Shown: in pieces, positions 63,900 to 64,000 of the stretch
Numbering within the stretch: position 1 is the stretch's first letter
Layout of the letters: each line of letters opens with the position of its first letter
Source of the DNA: Orientallactaga sibirica
Lineage: Eukaryota; Chordata; Mammalia; Rodentia; Dipodidae
Direction of reading: 5' to 3'
DNA length: 64,000 bases
NCBI GenBank assembly: GCA_036365145.1
Contig: JAEOAD010000040.1
Coordinates: 12,526,501 to 12,590,500, forward strand
Made by a program: the position numbers and the translations under genes
Notes under the pieces: generated by a model
Told to the model about the DNA's origin: nothing
Seen by the model: the letters and a program-made list of their open reading frames with translations, nothing else
Databases searched by the model: none

Positions 63900-64000
63900 C
63901 CACACTCTTCTACTTAAAAAGTGAAGGTGTATAAGAAATCATCAACCGCAGCAGAGAAGCAGGAGAGATCCAGAGCATCTAGAGCCCACAGAACAGGCAG

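Overview
This is a nuclear window from a rodent. It is dominated by interspersed repeats and holds one complete set of coding exons and one exon of a second gene. The most abundant repeat, roughly 80-90 copies, is a tRNA-derived SINE. Its head (gggctggagagatggct...) resembles the murid B2 head, but its body and its CT-rich plus AAATAAATA tail differ. About 50 B1 (7SL-derived) SINEs, a few ID-B1 (B4-like) and B3-like SINEs and rodent L1 3' ends are also present. This mixture suggests a myodont rodent outside the mouse/rat group. A jerboa-type dipodoid carrying the DIP SINE family is my best guess; it rests on remembered repeat families and has not been tested by a search. The label 'DIP-type' below means this SINE. 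Three length forms are visible: short, medium (with an added segment ending CCACTAGGTGGCGC) and long (with an added segment ending CCACAAGGGGGCGC).

Genes. HOPX (homeodomain-only protein) lies on the + strand. Its start codon is at 15641 inside a CpG-rich promoter region (about 15280-15830). The first coding segment is 15641-15784, the intron is 9.2 kb, the second coding segment is 25010-25087, and the 3' UTR is about 0.7 kb, ending after the AATAAA at 25763. The product is 73 residues, the family's normal length. On the - strand, one exon of SPMAP2L/THEGL (a testis-expressed Theg-repeat protein) lies at 60328-60503. HOPX and SPMAP2L are therefore tail to tail, the order remembered for human 4q12. 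The roughly 34 kb between them holds no other gene that I can support.

Layout. 1-15.1 kb: SINEs plus several minus-strand L1 3' ends upstream of HOPX. 15.2-25.8 kb: HOPX, with a CCCATC-rich minisatellite just after the first donor and a repeat-free stretch at 21.6-22.6 kb. 25.8-57 kb: intergenic SINE/LINE/LTR/DNA-transposon mosaic. It includes an old MER5-like element, a Tigger element with both ends intact, a SINE-L1 chimera inside a single target-site duplication, and two nested solo LTRs in opposite orientation. 58.2-64 kb: SPMAP2L region. A block beginning at 58186 reappears at 63035 with about 98% identity and runs off the window. The geometry fits a 4,849-bp tandem duplication whose unit contains the SPMAP2L exon.

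Nothing in the window looks bacterial or plasmid-borne. I found no CRISPR, no operon, no tRNA or rRNA gene, and no intact viral or L1 coding region. Repeat boundaries are read by eye and are good to about 5-15 bases unless a target-site duplication is quoted.
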